Assembly (NCBI RefSeq): GCF_900103285.1 | Contig: NZ_FNGS01000001.1 | Span: 861,515-925,514 of the forward strand | From: Siphonobacter aquaeclarae | GTDB lineage: Bacteria; Bacteroidota; Bacteroidia; Cytophagales; Spirosomataceae | Direction of reading: 5' to 3' | Length of the DNA stretch: 64,000 nt | The notes under the pieces: model-generated | Told to the model about the DNA's origin: nothing | What the model saw: the letters and a program-made list of their open reading frames with translations, nothing else | Databases searched by the model: none | Part shown: in pieces, positions 25,678 to 34,123 of the stretch | Numbering within the stretch: position 1 is the stretch's first letter | Layout of the letters: every line of letters begins with the position of its first letter | Made by a program: the position numbers and the translations under genes

Positions 25678-28600
25678 TTACAACCGCTTCACCCGGATGT
25701 TCCGGAATTTTACCACCGAGCCGTGGCCGAGGAAGGCCAGGTGACCCGTTTTGTTTTTCACGCCGGGGTGGCTTTTGTGATCGGCCGGGCCGTTTTTGGT
25801 CGCTTCCTCGAGGTCGCCATCCACAATGGTGGTACCGTTCAGAATGACTTTTACTTTCGAGCCTTTGACGATTACTTCTTCGTAGTTCCATTCGCCCAGA
25901 GGCTTCAGGTACCCGCGTTTCGCCGGAATAATCCCGTAAACGGAACCGTGGTACTGGTACGGCTGGAGGTTTTTGTAAATCTCCGCGTCGTTGTCCAGGA
26001 TCTGGAGCTCCATTCCTACATAAGCGGCGTCACCTTCGAGCGGGGTGCGGATACCAAGGCCGTTGTTGGCGCCGGGCGTCAGCTGGAACTCAAACCGGTA
26101 GTGGAAATCCGGGAATTCCTCCTTCGTGTAGAGGTTACCGTGACCGTGGTCGGTCGGGTAAATGACGAGGTTACCGTCTTCCACCACATAATCCTTCAGG
26201 TTACCGGTCCATTTGTCGAGGTTGGTTCCATCGAAAAGTACCTCAAAACCTTCCTTCTTTTCGTCAGCAGAAAGTTCAAACGCCTTCGGCTTCGGCAGTT
26301 CCTTGATAAAGATATCGCGGTATGCTACCGGCGATCCGTGTGCCTGAAGCTCAATTTGTTCTTCGGTGAAGAGCGGTAGCTTCCGGTCCCAGTAGTTTTC
26401 GAGCGGTACGTTGTTGACAACCAGCTCGCCGTTGAGGTATACCGTTACCCGGTCCCCGCGCATCACGATCCGGAAGTTGTTCCATTCGCCGAGCGGGTTA
26501 TCTGCTACTTTAGAGGGCTTGCTTTCGTTCTTCTGGTTGTTGTACAGCCCACCGGAGCCAACCTGCGCGCCTACGTCGCGGCGGGACGTGTCCCACATCT
26601 GAACCTGGGGAGTCCCGCGGAGGTAGATACCGGCGTCGCCGTTTTTCTTGCCGTCGTTGAAGATTTTCCAGTCGACGTACATTTCAAAATCGCCGTACTT
26701 CTTCTCGGTACAGATATTGTCACCGTGTGCCGTGAAGAGGAGAACTCCGTTTTCCACTTTCCAGCCGGTACGCATGATATCGTCCGCTTTCTTCTGCTCC
26801 GCCGCCAGTGTGGTAGCATCCATCTGCGCCCGTTTGATCGGGTTGGCGACGAGGCCTTTCCAGCCGGTCAGGTCTTTTCCGTTAAACAAAGACACGTATC
26901 CGGCGCCCTGCGGCAGTTCGGCAATATGCTTGCGCACCGCAGTTTTCAGGTATTCGCTGTCCGTACCGCTGATGCTGCCGAGGCTCTTGGTCAGAAGGGC
27001 TTTTACTTCTTCACCGTTCCATTCCTTGTTCGACATCGCAATGCTGGTGACGGCGTTGGCTGCATAAGGAGCAACAGCCGCGTCGTCCAGGAATTTCCCG
27101 GCAAACATCAGGGAAGGAAGCGTACGGGTACGCGATACTTCGTTCAGAATCAGTCGCTTCTGCTCGGTAGTCGCGGCCAGTTCCATGCCATTTTTCAGGA
27201 GGACAAGCTTCTGGGCGTCCGGATAGTTCGATTTGGCGACGAGGCGTACGAAGCCTTTCAGCGCCGGATCGAGCAATTCCGTACCTGCAACCGACTGGCC
27301 GATGCGGAAGAGTTCGGGAGCCGCTGATGCGTCGCTCCACTGGCTCAGCGCTTCGATAACCGCTGCTTTGTTGTTCTGGAATTCACCGACAACGGTCTTC
27401 AGGGCTTCCTTGCCGCCGATTTGTGCAAGGATACCGTAAAACAGAGGCTTCTTCTCCGCAGGTGCCGAAGACAACTGACCCAGGATCAGGGAAATACGTT
27501 GCGACGGATTTTCGGCAGAAGCCTGTACAATCGCCGACTGTACCGCCTTGATGTCTTCCTGACCGGAAACCGACTTCAGGAGCGAAAACAGCGCCGGTAA
27601 CTGAGCAGCGGTAGCTACACCCGAAAGGTTACGGATGGCGGCCGACTTCACCGCAGCATCGCTGCTGCCCGTCAGCGCGAGGACATTCGTCGCGTGGGCA
27701 GATGCCTTGCGCGCGCCGAGAATATCCAGGAGCGCAACCTGTGCACCGGACGAGGCCCCGCTCAGAGCAGAAGCTACCGGAGCGGATACGTCAGTACCTT
27801 TGAGAGACAGCAGCGCGGTTTTGGCAGCGGCGATCGTCTCTGCATCACCCGACGTCAGGGATGACAGCAGCGGGGTCAAGGACGATCCCTGGCCGATTTT
27901 GCCGAGCGCTTCGATAGCGGCAAGGCGAACACCGGCATTGCTGTTCTTCACCTCCGAAGTCAGCGCGGAAAGTACCGACGCGTCCCGCTGGTTACCCAGC
28001 ATCCGGATGATATCCGCCTGCGCCGCCGGAGCTGCAGTTTTAAGGGCCGCAACCCATGTTGCTCCCTTGCCTTTGAAAGACTGAGCGTTTTTGAGGGCTG
28101 CACCGCGGTATTGCCCGTTGGCGTCGCCGGCAGCGGCGACGAGCAGCGGCAGGCTCTTGTCTCCTTCAATCGAAGCGATCAGGCTGAGTGCGCCACTACG
28201 GGTATGCAGCTGGGTCGGCTTGGTTGCCGCTGCGAGAAGGGCCTTGGCTGCCTTGGAAGCAACAGCGGCCTGTCCGTTTTCAGCGGCACGCTTGATCCAG
28301 TAGAGGTAGGACGACGACGCGTTGGCTTCGTCGAACGTATAGCCGGCTTTGGCTGCCTGCGCCTGAATTACCGGGCCCGACGCCGCGTTACCGATATGCG
28401 CCAGGGCATACAGGGCTACCTTCCGCACTTTCACATCGCTGTTTGAAGCAAAAGGCGTGATCGCCGCCACCGCCGAAGCCGCACGGGTATCACCCAGGGC
28501 CTCGATGAGGGAAAGCTGACGGTTGCCGGTAGCGCCTTTCAACGCCGACAACAGTGCCTGCTGCGCAGCCGGTGTATTGATTTTGACGAGTGCACGGGCG

Positions 28601-29049
28601 GCGGGATCAGCGAGGCGATCGTCGGTAAGGAACTTCGCCAGCGTTGCCACTGCTTCATTTTTACCCACCATCTGCAACTGTGCGATGAGGAATGCCTTTG
28701 CGTCGGGGTCGCTGATTTTGGTCAGCGCTTTTTGATAGGCTTTGGACGCCAGGAGCCGGTCAGACTCCCGGTTTCCCTGTGCCGCGTAGTATGAAAACCC
28801 GCTGAGGGCGTATTGGATCTGGGTGTTATCGCCTTTTCCCTGGGGCGTCATCATCGACGCCAGCTCGGTCAGGCCGGCTTCGCCAAGGGTGGCAACTTCG
28901 GCCATGAGGCTGGTGAGCTGGACGCTGTTGCTGGCGGGAGCTTTCATCAGCAGGTCGGCGATGCGCGTCTGCTGCGTCCGGTTATCCTGAGCCCATCCGG
29001 CCTGCGCGAGCAGGGCTGCGAGGAGGATGGAGTAAACTACTTTTTTCAT
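25678..29049 (-). CDS. Secreted HEAT-repeat protein with two C-terminal DUF1080 domains
   Basis: This 1123-residue protein has a signal peptide (to about residue 20, LAQAGWAQ). Residues about 30-690 are a solenoid of HEAT-like repeats (for example VRLAAIEALGKIGQGSSLTPLLSSL). Two DUF1080 concanavalin-like domains follow: I (about 715-925, YVSLFNGKDLTGWKGL...GDAGIYLRGTPQVQMWD...GSPVAYRDIFI) and II (about 935-1123, FEVLFDGTNLDKWTG...NGLGIRTPLEGDAAY...GHGSVVKFRNIRV). DUF1080 members act on 3-keto-glycosides; the solenoid may be a scaffold or binding surface. It lies 38 bases after the Gfo/Idh/MocA oxidoreductase gene in the same direction, so oxidation and cleavage are probably coupled. Confidence 0.88.
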   Translation of the reverse strand: MKKVVYSILLAALLAQAGWAQDNRTQQTRIADLLMKAPASNSVQLTSLMAEVATLGEAGLTELASMMTPQGKGDNTQIQYALSGFSYYAAQGNRESDRLLASKAYQKALTKISDPDAKAFLIAQLQMVGKNEAVATLAKFLTDDRLADPAARALVKINTPAAQQALLSALKGATGNRQLSLIEALGDTRAASAVAAITPFASNSDVKVRKVALYALAHIGNAASGPVIQAQAAKAGYTFDEANASSSYLYWIKRAAENGQAAVASKAAKALLAAATKPTQLHTRSGALSLIASIEGDKSLPLLVAAAGDANGQYRGAALKNAQSFKGKGATWVAALKTAAPAAQADIIRMLGNQRDASVLSALTSEVKNSNAGVRLAAIEALGKIGQGSSLTPLLSSLTSGDAETIAAAKTALLSLKGTDVSAPVASALSGASSGAQVALLDILGARKASAHATNVLALTGSSDAAVKSAAIRNLSGVATAAQLPALFSLLKSVSGQEDIKAVQSAIVQASAENPSQRISLILGQLSSAPAEKKPLFYGILAQIGGKEALKTVVGEFQNNKAAVIEALSQWSDASAAPELFRIGQSVAGTELLDPALKGFVRLVAKSNYPDAQKLVLLKNGMELAATTEQKRLILNEVSRTRTLPSLMFAGKFLDDAAVAPYAANAVTSIAMSNKEWNGEEVKALLTKSLGSISGTDSEYLKTAVRKHIAELPQGAGYVSLFNGKDLTGWKGLVANPIKRAQMDATTLAAEQKKADDIMRTGWKVENGVLLFTAHGDNICTEKKYGDFEMYVDWKIFNDGKKNGDAGIYLRGTPQVQMWDTSRRDVGAQVGSGGLYNNQKNESKPSKVADNPLGEWNNFRIVMRGDRVTVYLNGELVVNNVPLENYWDRKLPLFTEEQIELQAHGSPVAYRDIFIKELPKPKAFELSADEKKEGFEVLFDGTNLDKWTGNLKDYVVEDGNLVIYPTDHGHGNLYTKEEFPDFHYRFEFQLTPGANNGLGIRTPLEGDAAYVGMELQILDNDAEIYKNLQPYQYHGSVYGIIPAKRGYLKPLGEWNYEEVIVKGSKVKVILNGTTIVDGDLEEATKNGPADHKSHPGVKNKTGHLAFLGHGSVVKFRNIRVKRL

Positions 29050-29087
29050 ATGTACGGGATGGTAACCCTTGTTGTGTAGAGGTGTGA

Positions 29088-30359
29088 TTAAATAGTCCAG
29101 GGAGCGCGCATCGGCTGATCGATCAGGCGGTTAGCCGCCTCGTCATCCACAAAAAGCTGCTTCACCGGATCGAACTTGAGGGAACGGCCGAGCTTGAGCG
29201 CCGCCAGCCCCATGTTGACGATGGTACAGGAGCGGAATCCGTTTTCTTCGTTCAAAGCAAACTGCTTGCGGTCTTTGCAGGCTTCTACGAAATCCGTTAC
29301 CTGCGGAACAGGATCCGGGAATGCCGCGAGCTTTTTCGCGAGGTCCGGAATATCCGAACGGAAGTTGGGATACAGCTTGCCTTTCGGTCCTTCGATGTAC
29401 GGAGCGTCGACATCGCGGCCTTCTCCATCGAGGATGATTTTGCAACCGTCGGCATAGGTATATTCAATGCGCCGCCAGGTACCAACCGCTTCCGGGTGCT
29501 GTTCCGGCGCGTCGATTTCTACTGAAACAGGGCTGGTATCGTCTTTTCCGAGGAAGTACTGGATCGGGTCGAGGTAGTGCTGACCCATGTCGCCGAGACC
29601 GCCGCCATCGTAATCCCAGTAGCCGCGGAACGTTCCGTGCGAGCGGTGGGCGTTATACGGTTTATAAGGAGCGGGGCCGAGCCACATGTCGTAGTCGAGT
29701 TCGGCCGGGACCGGCTGAGGTTCGAGGTTGGTCTTCCCTACCCAGTAGAATTTCCAGTCGAAACCGGTATGCTTGCTCACCGTTACTTTGAGCGGCCAGC
29801 CGAGCAGACCGCTGTCGACGAGCTTTTTAATCGGCTCGACGGTGGTATTCATTCCGTAAAAATTATCCTTGAAGCGGAACCAAGTATTGAGGCGGAAAAT
29901 CCGTCCGTGCTGTTTCACGGCTTCCTTTACCCGTTTTCCTTCGCCGATCGTCCGGGTCATAGGCTTCTCGCACCAGATGTCCTTGCCGGCGCGGGCAGCG
30001 TCTGCCGCCATGATACCGTGCCAGTGGGGCGGCGTCGCGATGTGCACGATGTCCACTTCGGGCAGCTGGATCAGCTCGCGGTAGTCCCCGAACGTCTTGA
30101 TGCCATTGCCACCGGCGAGTTCGACGGCCTGCTTGAGGTGATTGCGGTCGACGTCACACATAGCGACGACCCGGGTACCGGCGTACGGAATGTGGCCGCG
30201 GCCCATGGAGCCGACCCCGATGATGCCTTTGGTCAGCTGATCGCTGGGCGCCAGGTAACCTTTCCCGAGCACGTGGCGGGGAACGATGCTAAACGCGGCG
30301 AGGGCGGCCGCAGACGACTTCAGGAATTTCCGTCTAGACGAAGATGATTCGTTGGTCAT
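29088..30359 (-). CDS. Tat-exported Gfo/Idh/MocA-family sugar oxidoreductase
   Basis: The start at 30359 is chosen because it places a twin-arginine leader at the N-terminus (MTNESSSSRRKFLKSSAAAL), giving 423 residues; an upstream in-frame ATG would bury it. The Rossmann domain follows (KGIIGVGSMGRGHIPYAGTRVVAMCDVD) with the conserved EKPMTR catalytic-lysine motif and the C-terminal substrate domain (DYDGGGLGDMGQHYLDPIQYFLG). Tat export means it is folded with its NAD(P) before transport. Its role is probably C3 oxidation or reduction of a sugar, feeding the HEAT-DUF1080 protein encoded 38 bases downstream. Confidence 0.9.
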   Translation of the reverse strand: MTNESSSSRRKFLKSSAAALAAFSIVPRHVLGKGYLAPSDQLTKGIIGVGSMGRGHIPYAGTRVVAMCDVDRNHLKQAVELAGGNGIKTFGDYRELIQLPEVDIVHIATPPHWHGIMAADAARAGKDIWCEKPMTRTIGEGKRVKEAVKQHGRIFRLNTWFRFKDNFYGMNTTVEPIKKLVDSGLLGWPLKVTVSKHTGFDWKFYWVGKTNLEPQPVPAELDYDMWLGPAPYKPYNAHRSHGTFRGYWDYDGGGLGDMGQHYLDPIQYFLGKDDTSPVSVEIDAPEQHPEAVGTWRRIEYTYADGCKIILDGEGRDVDAPYIEGPKGKLYPNFRSDIPDLAKKLAAFPDPVPQVTDFVEACKDRKQFALNEENGFRSCTIVNMGLAALKLGRSLKFDPVKQLFVDDEAANRLIDQPMRAPWTI

Positions 30360-30441
30360 GGGTAAAGAGGAGGATGCTAAACAGTATGTTCGTGATGTTA
30401 ATAAGGAGTATACCCCGGTCAAACGAAGACAGACTACATTG

Positions 30442-30449
30442 CAAATATA
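30442..30449 (-). promoter_or_regulatory. Bacteroidota -7 promoter box for the oxidoreductase-DUF1080 operon
   Basis: On the minus strand the box reads TATATTTG, an exact TAnnTTTG match, 83 bases before the start at 30359. Confidence 0.55.
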
Positions 30450-30629
30450 TCAAAGGGATGTTCCCCGCCATGGGCTGGAAGGCCGGCCGGATGCGTTGCG
30501 GGCTGTTTTTCCAGCGTCTCGGGAGGGTAGCCCGCTATTGCTCCGACTTTCCTTTCGCAAGATTAATACTCTGTTAATCAATAAATTACAATATATTAAT
30601 TGCTGACAAAAGACCGTCGGACCAGAAAT

Positions 30630-30643
30630 CGGGTACGCACCCG
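30630..30643. promoter_or_regulatory. Candidate LacI-family operator, site 1
   Basis: CGGGTACGCACCCG is a 14-base palindrome with one mismatched pair and a central CG-type step, as favoured by LacI-family proteins. It lies 17 bases upstream of the plus-strand -7 box at 30661, over the expected -33 region. The perfect form occurs at 35115-35128. Confidence 0.5.
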
Positions 30644-30660
30644 TAATTAATAAAATTTTT

Positions 30661-30668
30661 TATATTTG
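30661..30668 (+). promoter_or_regulatory. Bacteroidota -7 promoter box, probably for the LacI-family gene
   Basis: TATATTTG matches TAnnTTTG exactly. The next plus-strand gene starts at 31066, which implies a leader of almost 400 bases in which only 13- and 14-codon open frames were seen (from 30758 and 30846). A small RNA is an alternative. Confidence 0.5.
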
Positions 30669-31065
30669 TGCCGGATATACACATTTCCGAACGCCGCCGC
30701 GCAGCCCCGAAAGGCCTCCTTCCCCGATCCTCAGACCCTGCTTTTCCTTTTTTGCAAATGAGGCTTTCCTTCAAAATCGATCGGGTTTTGAGGGAACAAT
30801 AGCAAAATTATCTTCTTTGTTGAACCAGGAAAGTAAGTAGTTTGTATGGTTTTTCGCGGCAAAATCAATAATGTTTACAAATACTAAACTTTTTTAGCGG
30901 CATTCCGGGATGAAATTGGACAGATGGCGCCGCATATCCGGTATTTCCGGAGTCCGGACTGTCTGTATATTGTCTCCGGAAAAGGTCGGTTTTTCCCAAA
31001 AAATTGCCATCTTTTCACACCCCAAAACTGAATTTCCGCCGTAACCTCCTTTAACTCAGTAGCGA

Positions 31066-32122
31066 ATGAAATCATCTCCCAAGGAATACAGCGGAGTGAA
31101 AGAAATTGCCAGACGTGCCAACGTTTCGATCGCGACCGTCGACCGCGTCATCCACAACCGCACGGGCGTCTCCGCCAAAACGCGTGACAAAATCAACAAA
31201 ATAATCGCTGAGCTGGCGTATCAGCCCAATTTGCTGGCCAGTCGGCTGGCTTCCCGCAAAATCCTCAACCTGGCGGTTCTGATACCGGATGTTTCGGAAG
31301 AAACCGACTTCTGGGAAGCGCCGCTGCGTGGAATTCAGCGCGCAGAAGCCGAAATCCGGCAGTATGGCGTTCAGGTCAATATCCACCTGTTTGACCTGAA
31401 CGATACGGCCTCCTTTGCCGCGCAGGCAAAGAAAATCCTGGCGTCCGGGCCGGATGCCATACTGTTGTCTCCCTCGTTTGTCGAAGAGTCCCGCCAGTTT
31501 GCCCGGGATTGCGAACAGAAAGAAATACCTTTTATCCTCATCGATTCGAACCTGCCGGAGGCAGCAAGCCTGAGCTACATTGGCCCCCCCCCTGGCTCAG
31601 TCGGGTACGGTTGCTGCGAAGCTGCTCATGTACCGGCAGAAAAAGGAAGGTACGATACTGGTTGTCAACCTTTCGCGGGAGGTTGATCCTTACAATTACC
31701 TGCAAATCGAGGAAGGTTTCCGGAGCTATTTTCGGGAAGAAGGCCTCTCCCACTCCATCATTCGCCTGGATATCCGGGATACGTCGTACCTGTCGGTCGC
31801 CAAAAGCCTGAAAAAGGTAGTGCACTCCCGGGAGGCAGTGGACGGTATCTTTGTGACCAATTCCCGTGTGTTTTCAGTAGCCCGCTTTCTGGAAGAAAAC
31901 GATCTGGCCGGCATTCCACTGATCGGGTATGATTTTCTGAAGCAAAACATCGACCACCTGAAAAACGGAACGATCGACTTTCTCATCTGCCACAAACCGG
32001 AGGAGCAGGGCTACCGGAGCGTGATGGCGCTGTACCAGTCGCTGGTACTGGGTACGGCCGTCGGCAAGGTACATTTCATGCCGATTGACATTGTCACGAA
32101 AGAAAACTGCGACTACTATTAA
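31066..32122 (+). pseudogene. LacI-family transcriptional regulator, interrupted by a frameshift at a C9 tract
   Basis: The first frame (31066-31686) encodes a complete LacI helix-turn-helix (VKEIARRANVSIATVDRVIH, residues about 10-30), the hinge and the first half of the sugar-binding domain up to SYIG. The second half continues in another frame to DYY at 32122 (QSGTVAAKLLMYR, GTILVVNLSREVDPYNYLQ, DGIFVTNSRVF, CHKPEEQGYRSVMALYQS). The frames join exactly at a run of nine C (31584-31592): with eight C the text reads IGPPLAQSGTVAAKLL, a normal LacI segment, and the protein would be about 352 residues. It may be a real mutation, a phase-variable tract or a base-calling error. The 3' end overlaps the MBL gene by 4 bases. 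Confidence 0.85.
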
Positions 32123-32844
32123 GGAAGGGTTTTGAGCGGAAGGCGGCGGTCGTGGTAAAACAGGAACGTCCAGCCTTCCGCCTGTTCTTTCCATTCCCGG
32201 CGGTTATCGCGGGCTTTCTTTCCGTCGAAATCATTGCGGTATGCGGAGTGCTGGTCGAGGTATACGGCCATCGGAATTTCATCGGCTCCGTAAAAAATCA
32301 CTTCTCCGTCTTCCTCCAGCCGGATGGTCTGGTGAAACGGCGTGTGCCCGCCGCTGACGGCATAGGTGATTCCATCGGCGATTTCGCCTGTGTCGTCGTC
32401 CAGCCATACCCGGTTTGGCAGCGACGCGAGCGCCAGCAATGTCGGTTCGTGGTAGGAAGGATTTCCGGTCTGCGCCTGCGCGTAAAGCCACTCCCGACGC
32501 TGGAGGTAGTGTTTGGCGCGGGGAAAGAGCGGGTGGAAGTGGCCGTCGTCCCACATGCCGAGGCCGCCGGTATGGTCCTTGTGCAGGTGTGAAAGAATAA
32601 CCCGGGTCACATCTTCCGGACGGATACCCGCTTCTTCAAGCAGGCCGAGAATAGCCGGCATGCCGTTGGATGCGGTTCCCAGTCCTGTATCCAGCAATAC
32701 ACAATCATTGCGCATCCGGATCAGAAACGGACGTATGGCGAGCAGGGTAGTTCCCGGTATCCTCGGCATCCCGGAGATAAACGGTACAAAACGTTTGACA
32801 GAATCGACAACAAAAAGGCCCTCGGTTAGGGGAAGAATAGTCAT
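32119..32844 (-). CDS. MBL-fold metallo-hydrolase (lactonase-like)
   Basis: This 241-residue protein carries the metallo-beta-lactamase metal motif HLHKDH (His86, His88, Asp90, His91) inside VILSHLHKDHTGGLG, with SGGHTPFHQTIRL and GADEIP supplying the later ligands. No signal peptide is visible, so it is cytoplasmic. Relatives hydrolyse lactones, thioesters or similar esters; the substrate is unknown. Its start overlaps the stop of the upstream MFS gene by 4 bases, so the two are co-translated, and the divergent LysR gene likely controls both. A transporter plus hydrolase pair suggests uptake or export of a small ester or lactone. Confidence 0.87.
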   Translation of the reverse strand: MTILPLTEGLFVVDSVKRFVPFISGMPRIPGTTLLAIRPFLIRMRNDCVLLDTGLGTASNGMPAILGLLEEAGIRPEDVTRVILSHLHKDHTGGLGMWDDGHFHPLFPRAKHYLQRREWLYAQAQTGNPSYHEPTLLALASLPNRVWLDDDTGEIADGITYAVSGGHTPFHQTIRLEEDGEVIFYGADEIPMAVYLDQHSAYRNDFDGKKARDNRREWKEQAEGWTFLFYHDRRLPLKTLP

Positions 32845-34028
32845 ATAGCTGCGACCGGTTCGGGGTGCCGCATGCGCAGGCGAACACCGATAGTAGTTCC
32901 AATGTTGAGCAGCGCGAGGGCCGTCAGGGTACCCAACAGGCCGGTGGCCCCAAAATGTTCCATCAGGTATCCTCCGGCAAGCGGCGTTGCCGCCTGCGCG
33001 ATGAGCGCCGGCCGGGCCAACCGGCCTAATACCATCGGATAGTTCTCAGGACCAAACAGTTCGAGCGGCAGCGTTCCTTTCAGCACGGACCGCATGCCGT
33101 TTCCGAGGGCGTATAAAATAACGGCGAGGGAGGCTACAGATGGCCCCATTTCCAGTAAAAGCAGTCCCAGAAAAGTGAGGATAACCGAGACGAAGGTTGT
33201 CCAGATCGGGTGTTTTTTCGGTGCGAGGACATCGAGAAACCGCACGCCTACCTGACACGGACCGATCAGCGCGCCGATGCCGATGGCGGTATGCAGCGAC
33301 ATGCCTTTTGATTGCAGGATTTGCAGGAGCTGCACGGTCACTGCCGTCAGAATAATAGCCGCAAGGGTAAAATTGACGGCGAGCAGGTTCAGAAGCGAGT
33401 CGCTTATCGGAAGTGATGAAGCGGCAGAACGCATTGTGGCTGCCGGTACAGGCGTCTCTTCCTCCGGCAAACCGAAGCGATACAGTAGCCAGATACTTGT
33501 AAAGAGAATCACGGCATATCCCAGGCAGGCCCCGCGCCAGCCCCAGGCGGTAAGCATAGCGCCGAGAAGGGGCCATACAATCGTCGTACAAAATCCGGAA
33601 ATCAGGGTGACCGTCGTGATCGATTTGCGGGCCTGCGCTCCCTGAAATTTACCCAATACGGCAAACAGGGCATCATACAACCCCATTGCCATACCCACGC
33701 CGATGACGCACCAGCCGAACAGGAAAACGGGCAGCGAGGGAGAGATCGCCAGGATCACAAGCCCTGCGCCGAGTACAAAACCGGCATACAGAAGCGGCTT
33801 CCGGGCGTCGTGCCCGCCGATGTACCGGCCTACTGCCGGAGCGAGGCAACCCGAGATCAGCAATCCGGGAGACAGCGCGCCGAGTACCCATTGCCTCGGC
33901 CAGCCGGTATCCTGCACAATGGGATCGGCGAGGACTGCCAGCAGGAAGAAAGAACCGCCCCAGCTCAGTAGTTGTGCCAGGCCCAAAAAGCTGCTGATTC
34001 GCAGGGAAGAAAGCATTTTCGTCATCAT
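32841..34028 (-). CDS. Major facilitator superfamily transporter
   Basis: This 395-residue protein has about twelve hydrophobic segments in two halves (SFLGLAQLLSWGGSFFLLAVLADPI at the start, LLGTLTALALLNIGTTIGV at the end). The loop after helix 2 has the GRYIGGHDARKPLL pattern of MFS proteins. It resembles the small-molecule or drug MFS group rather than sugar symporters. Two adjacent starts (34028 and 34025) are possible. The gene overlaps the MBL hydrolase by 4 bases and is divergent from the LysR regulator across 95 bases. Confidence 0.88.
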   Translation of the reverse strand: MMTKMLSSLRISSFLGLAQLLSWGGSFFLLAVLADPIVQDTGWPRQWVLGALSPGLLISGCLAPAVGRYIGGHDARKPLLYAGFVLGAGLVILAISPSLPVFLFGWCVIGVGMAMGLYDALFAVLGKFQGAQARKSITTVTLISGFCTTIVWPLLGAMLTAWGWRGACLGYAVILFTSIWLLYRFGLPEEETPVPAATMRSAASSLPISDSLLNLLAVNFTLAAIILTAVTVQLLQILQSKGMSLHTAIGIGALIGPCQVGVRFLDVLAPKKHPIWTTFVSVILTFLGLLLLEMGPSVASLAVILYALGNGMRSVLKGTLPLELFGPENYPMVLGRLARPALIAQAATPLAGGYLMEHFGATGLLGTLTALALLNIGTTIGVRLRMRHPEPVAAI

Positions 34029-34106
34029 TGCAAACTTTTCCGCTTTGCCGATGCAAAAGTAGAGTGGCCTTCTAAATTTGTAAAAAGGTATTTTTCTATC
34101 AGAATG

Positions 34107-34121
34107 ATCGATATTACCGAT
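34107..34121. promoter_or_regulatory. Candidate LysR-type binding site (T-N11-A dyad)
   Basis: ATCGATATTACCGAT has near-symmetrical arms and the T-N11-A spacing typical of LysR sites. It ends 2 bases before the lysR start and lies in the divergent promoter region of the MFS-MBL operon. Confidence 0.45.
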
Positions 34122-34123
34122 TA

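Noticed and set aside
30360-31065. Riboswitch in the divergent oxidoreductase/LacI spacer
   Set aside because: I looked for known aptamer-like conserved blocks and found none; only promoter boxes and the palindrome are supported.
31580-32122. A separate gene starting at an internal ATG in the second half of the LacI-family gene
   Set aside because: Without the helix-turn-helix the product would be half a sugar-binding domain. It continues the first frame exactly at the C tract, so one interrupted gene explains both parts.
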